From: Oscillospiraceae bacterium
GTDB lineage: Bacteria > Bacillota_A > Clostridia > Oscillospirales > Ruminococcaceae
DNA length: 6,753 nucleotides
Direction: 5' to 3'
Assembly (NCBI GenBank): GCA_017440445.1
Contig: JAFSHE010000344.1
Location: forward strand, 1 to 6,753
Part shown: in pieces, positions 5,421 to 6,753 of the stretch
Layout of the letters: every line of letters starts with the position of its first letter
Numbering within the stretch: position 1 is the first letter of the stretch
Program-made: the position numbers and the translations under genes
Notes under the pieces: model-generated
Told to the model about the DNA's origin: nothing
Databases searched by the model: none
What the model saw: the letters and a program-made list of their open reading frames with translations, nothing else

Positions 5421-6248
5421 TTATGATAATGACCATATCAGCACCGCCTGCTGTATGGGGAGAAGATATTTTTTGAAACCGTATCCCACGAAATAGCTGC
5501 TGTCTATCACCTCGGCGGAGACCTCCTCGCCTCTGTAAAAGGGCGGGCATGGGTCAAGCAGTGCGCCGTCATTCGCAAGTGACATCAGCTCGGATGTTAT
5601 CGTATATCCGCTGAATTCCGTAAGTGTCGCTGCGGGGATTGAGTCGGTGCATATTATGTCCTTTCCCGCCATCGCTTTTCTGAGGTCAGGCTCATGGGAC
5701 ACTCCGTCCATGCGGAAGCGGTCGGGGCAGCAGTGGGTAAGCTCAAAGCCCAGCACCTGAGCCGCCTCTTTCCATGCAAGCCCGATGTTTCCGCCTGTAC
5801 CCATAAAAAGATATCTGTCTGCGGTTATATCTCTGCCAAGCTTTGAAAGCGCATACAGGTCGGAAAGTATCTCACAGGGATGGTTTACATCCGTCATGGC
5901 ATTGATGACAGGGCATCCTGTTGCCTCTGCGGTTTTTTCAAGCACCGAGATATCCTTGTGCCGTATGATAAGGATATCCGCCCAGTTGCCGAGATATCCC
6001 GCTGCGTCGAGGATATCCTCCTTTTTATCCAGTGCCTCGGGCGGAAACAGTATAGTCTGTCCGCCGAGAAGATATATCCCCTTTTCAAAGCTTACACGGG
6101 TGCGTATGCTGCTGCTCGGAAAGAACATCACAGCCGTTTTCTCCGCAAGGAAGTCCCTGTATCCGCCCTCGCAGAGGCTGTCTGCTATGCGGAAGATATC
6201 GGATATATCGTTTTTTGTAAGGTCAGTCAGCCGTAAAAGGTGCCTCAT
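5421..6248 (-). CDS. Short divergent ornithine/aspartate carbamoyltransferase-fold protein
   Basis: This 275-residue protein belongs to the family that transfers a carbamoyl group from carbamoyl phosphate to an amino group. Normal ornithine enzymes have about 310-335 residues. The carbamoyl-phosphate motif STRTR appears as SIRTR (47-51) inside a typical FPSSSIRTRVSFEKG context. HPxQ appears as HPCE (123-126). The nucleotide-fold glycine loop is FMGTGGNIG (148-156). The ornithine site motifs are altered: D-x-W-x-SMG is reduced to TDSIPAA (201-207), and HCLP is replaced by DPCPP (232-236). An active carbamoyltransferase with another substrate is possible, and so is a non-catalytic relative. I do not name it argF. 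The start at 6248 is chosen because AAAGGAG (6262-6256) lies 7 nt upstream. An in-frame ATG 57 nt earlier would overlap the preceding gene. It lies 31 bp after the peptidase-like gene and 14 bp before polA. Confidence 0.8.
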   Translation of the reverse strand: MRHLLRLTDLTKNDISDIFRIADSLCEGGYRDFLAEKTAVMFFPSSSIRTRVSFEKGIYLLGGQTILFPPEALDKKEDILDAAGYLGNWADILIIRHKDISVLEKTAEATGCPVINAMTDVNHPCEILSDLYALSKLGRDITADRYLFMGTGGNIGLAWKEAAQVLGFELTHCCPDRFRMDGVSHEPDLRKAMAGKDIICTDSIPAATLTEFSGYTITSELMSLANDGALLDPCPPFYRGEEVSAEVIDSSYFVGYGFKKYLLPIQQAVLIWSLS

Positions 6249-6279
6249 GCCTGTACTCCTTTCGGGAATATGTCGGCTC

Positions 6280-6753
6280 TCACAGCAGCGCAGGCACAGC
6301 CGCAAGATTGTTTACAAGGTGCGAAACAGCCTTTGTTATCTCGCCGAGGTCGGAGATGTTATCCATATTCGGCACGTGCAGGAAAACGCTGTTTACCCTC
6401 ATGCCGAGAGCCTCGTAATAGGTGTGATTGCAGTAGGAGCCTTCACTTCCGCAGCCCTTTGAGAGATACGCCTCGTAGCCTGTTTCCTTGAGAAACCGCC
6501 TGATGGTGGAAACATCCATCCCCGTGCGGCGGATATCGCAGCTACGCTTTGCGGTGGCCTCTATCGCTATCTTGTCGCATATCCTCGGGCGCTGTCCCAG
6601 TATAACTATGCAGACTGTGAAGTCCCTTTCCGTTTCCTCACGCAGCAGCTGCGCAGCTTTTTCTCTGTCGTTTGGAAGTATCAGCCTTCTGCACTTCACA
6701 TCTGCCTTTTCAACTATCATGCGTGCGGGATTGTTTTTCCCGTCAAAGCCTGC
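6280..6753 (-). CDS. Compact pyroglutamyl-peptidase I-like (C15) protein, 5' end outside window
   Basis: The frame is open to the right edge and translates there as AGFDGKNNPAR before an internal Met. This resembles the Pcp N-terminus (TGFEPFGG..NPs), so the true start is probably only a few codons beyond the window. Pyroglutamyl-peptidase I removes N-terminal pyroglutamate from peptides, using a Cys/His/Glu triad. In the visible 157 residues the matches are LGQRPRICDKIAIEATA with E65, SEGSYCNHTYYEAL with C108 (family AGxYvCN..fY) and VFLHVP with H126 (family GFIHVP). The triad therefore seems kept. The Glu-Cys and Cys-His spacings are 43 and 18, against about 63 and 24 in standard enzymes, and the PFGG of the N-terminus is reduced. 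It is likely a short family variant of about 160 residues with unproven activity. It is the first visible gene of the polA row. Confidence 0.7.
   Translation of the reverse strand, partial: AGFDGKNNPARMIVEKADVKCRRLILPNDREKAAQLLREETERDFTVCIVILGQRPRICDKIAIEATAKRSCDIRRTGMDVSTIRRFLKETGYEAYLSKGCGSEGSYCNHTYYEALGMRVNSVFLHVPNMDNISDLGEITKAVSHLVNNLAAVPALL

Noticed and set aside
6249..6305. 19-residue N-terminal extension of the carbamoyltransferase-like protein
   Set aside because: The extension overlaps the upstream gene and contains the AAAGGAG site of the ATG at 6248. Family homology begins at MRHLLRLTDL.
5785..6462. Plus-strand open frame of 225 codons opposite the carbamoyltransferase-like gene
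   Set aside because: It spans the antisense of two better-supported genes and has no recognisable motifs.

Overview
The window looks like chromosomal DNA from a Gram-positive anaerobe of the Clostridia, most plausibly Ruminococcus or a near relative (Oscillospiraceae). The grounds are the strong GGAGG-type ribosome binding sites, a tryptophan T-box leader, a TIGR04086/YrzE-like membrane protein, a PolA without proofreading residues, and protein sequences of Firmicutes character. The genus is an inference from protein style and not from a search. No mobile element, CRISPR array, tRNA or rRNA gene is visible.

Left part (1-937, minus strand): the 5' portion of a tryptophan synthase beta gene (trpB) runs off the left edge. 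Upstream lies an almost complete regulatory unit. It has a near-consensus promoter (TTGACA, 17 bp, TATACT), then a roughly 290-nt T-box leader with a UGG (Trp) specifier, then mutually exclusive antiterminator and terminator helices. Between the terminator and trpB is a 10-codon ORF with a good ribosome binding site and one Trp codon. Together these suggest that uncharged tRNA-Trp switches trpB on.

Middle (999-2004, plus strand): a divergent extended -10 promoter drives a monocistronic TIM-barrel protein of the sugar phosphate isomerase/epimerase superfamily. A strong intrinsic terminator follows it, then two further GC-rich hairpins. The first two hairpins share a GGGCGA...TCGCCC design and may belong to a dispersed repeat family.

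Right part (2024-6753, minus strand): a tightly packed gene row, read in transcription order from the right edge. It holds a compact pyroglutamyl-peptidase I-like protein (5' end outside the window), a short divergent ornithine/aspartate carbamoyltransferase-fold protein, DNA polymerase I (polA), and the ribosomal S18 alanine acetyltransferase rimI, which overlaps the end of polA by 14 nt. After a hairpin and a 91-bp gap comes a small four-helix membrane protein. Spacings of 31 bp, 14 bp and -14 bp indicate one transcription unit from the peptidase-like gene through rimI.

The parts most worth a second look are the T-box plus mini-ORF arrangement, and the pair of motif-altered enzymes (carbamoyltransferase-like and C15 peptidase-like) placed directly ahead of polA.
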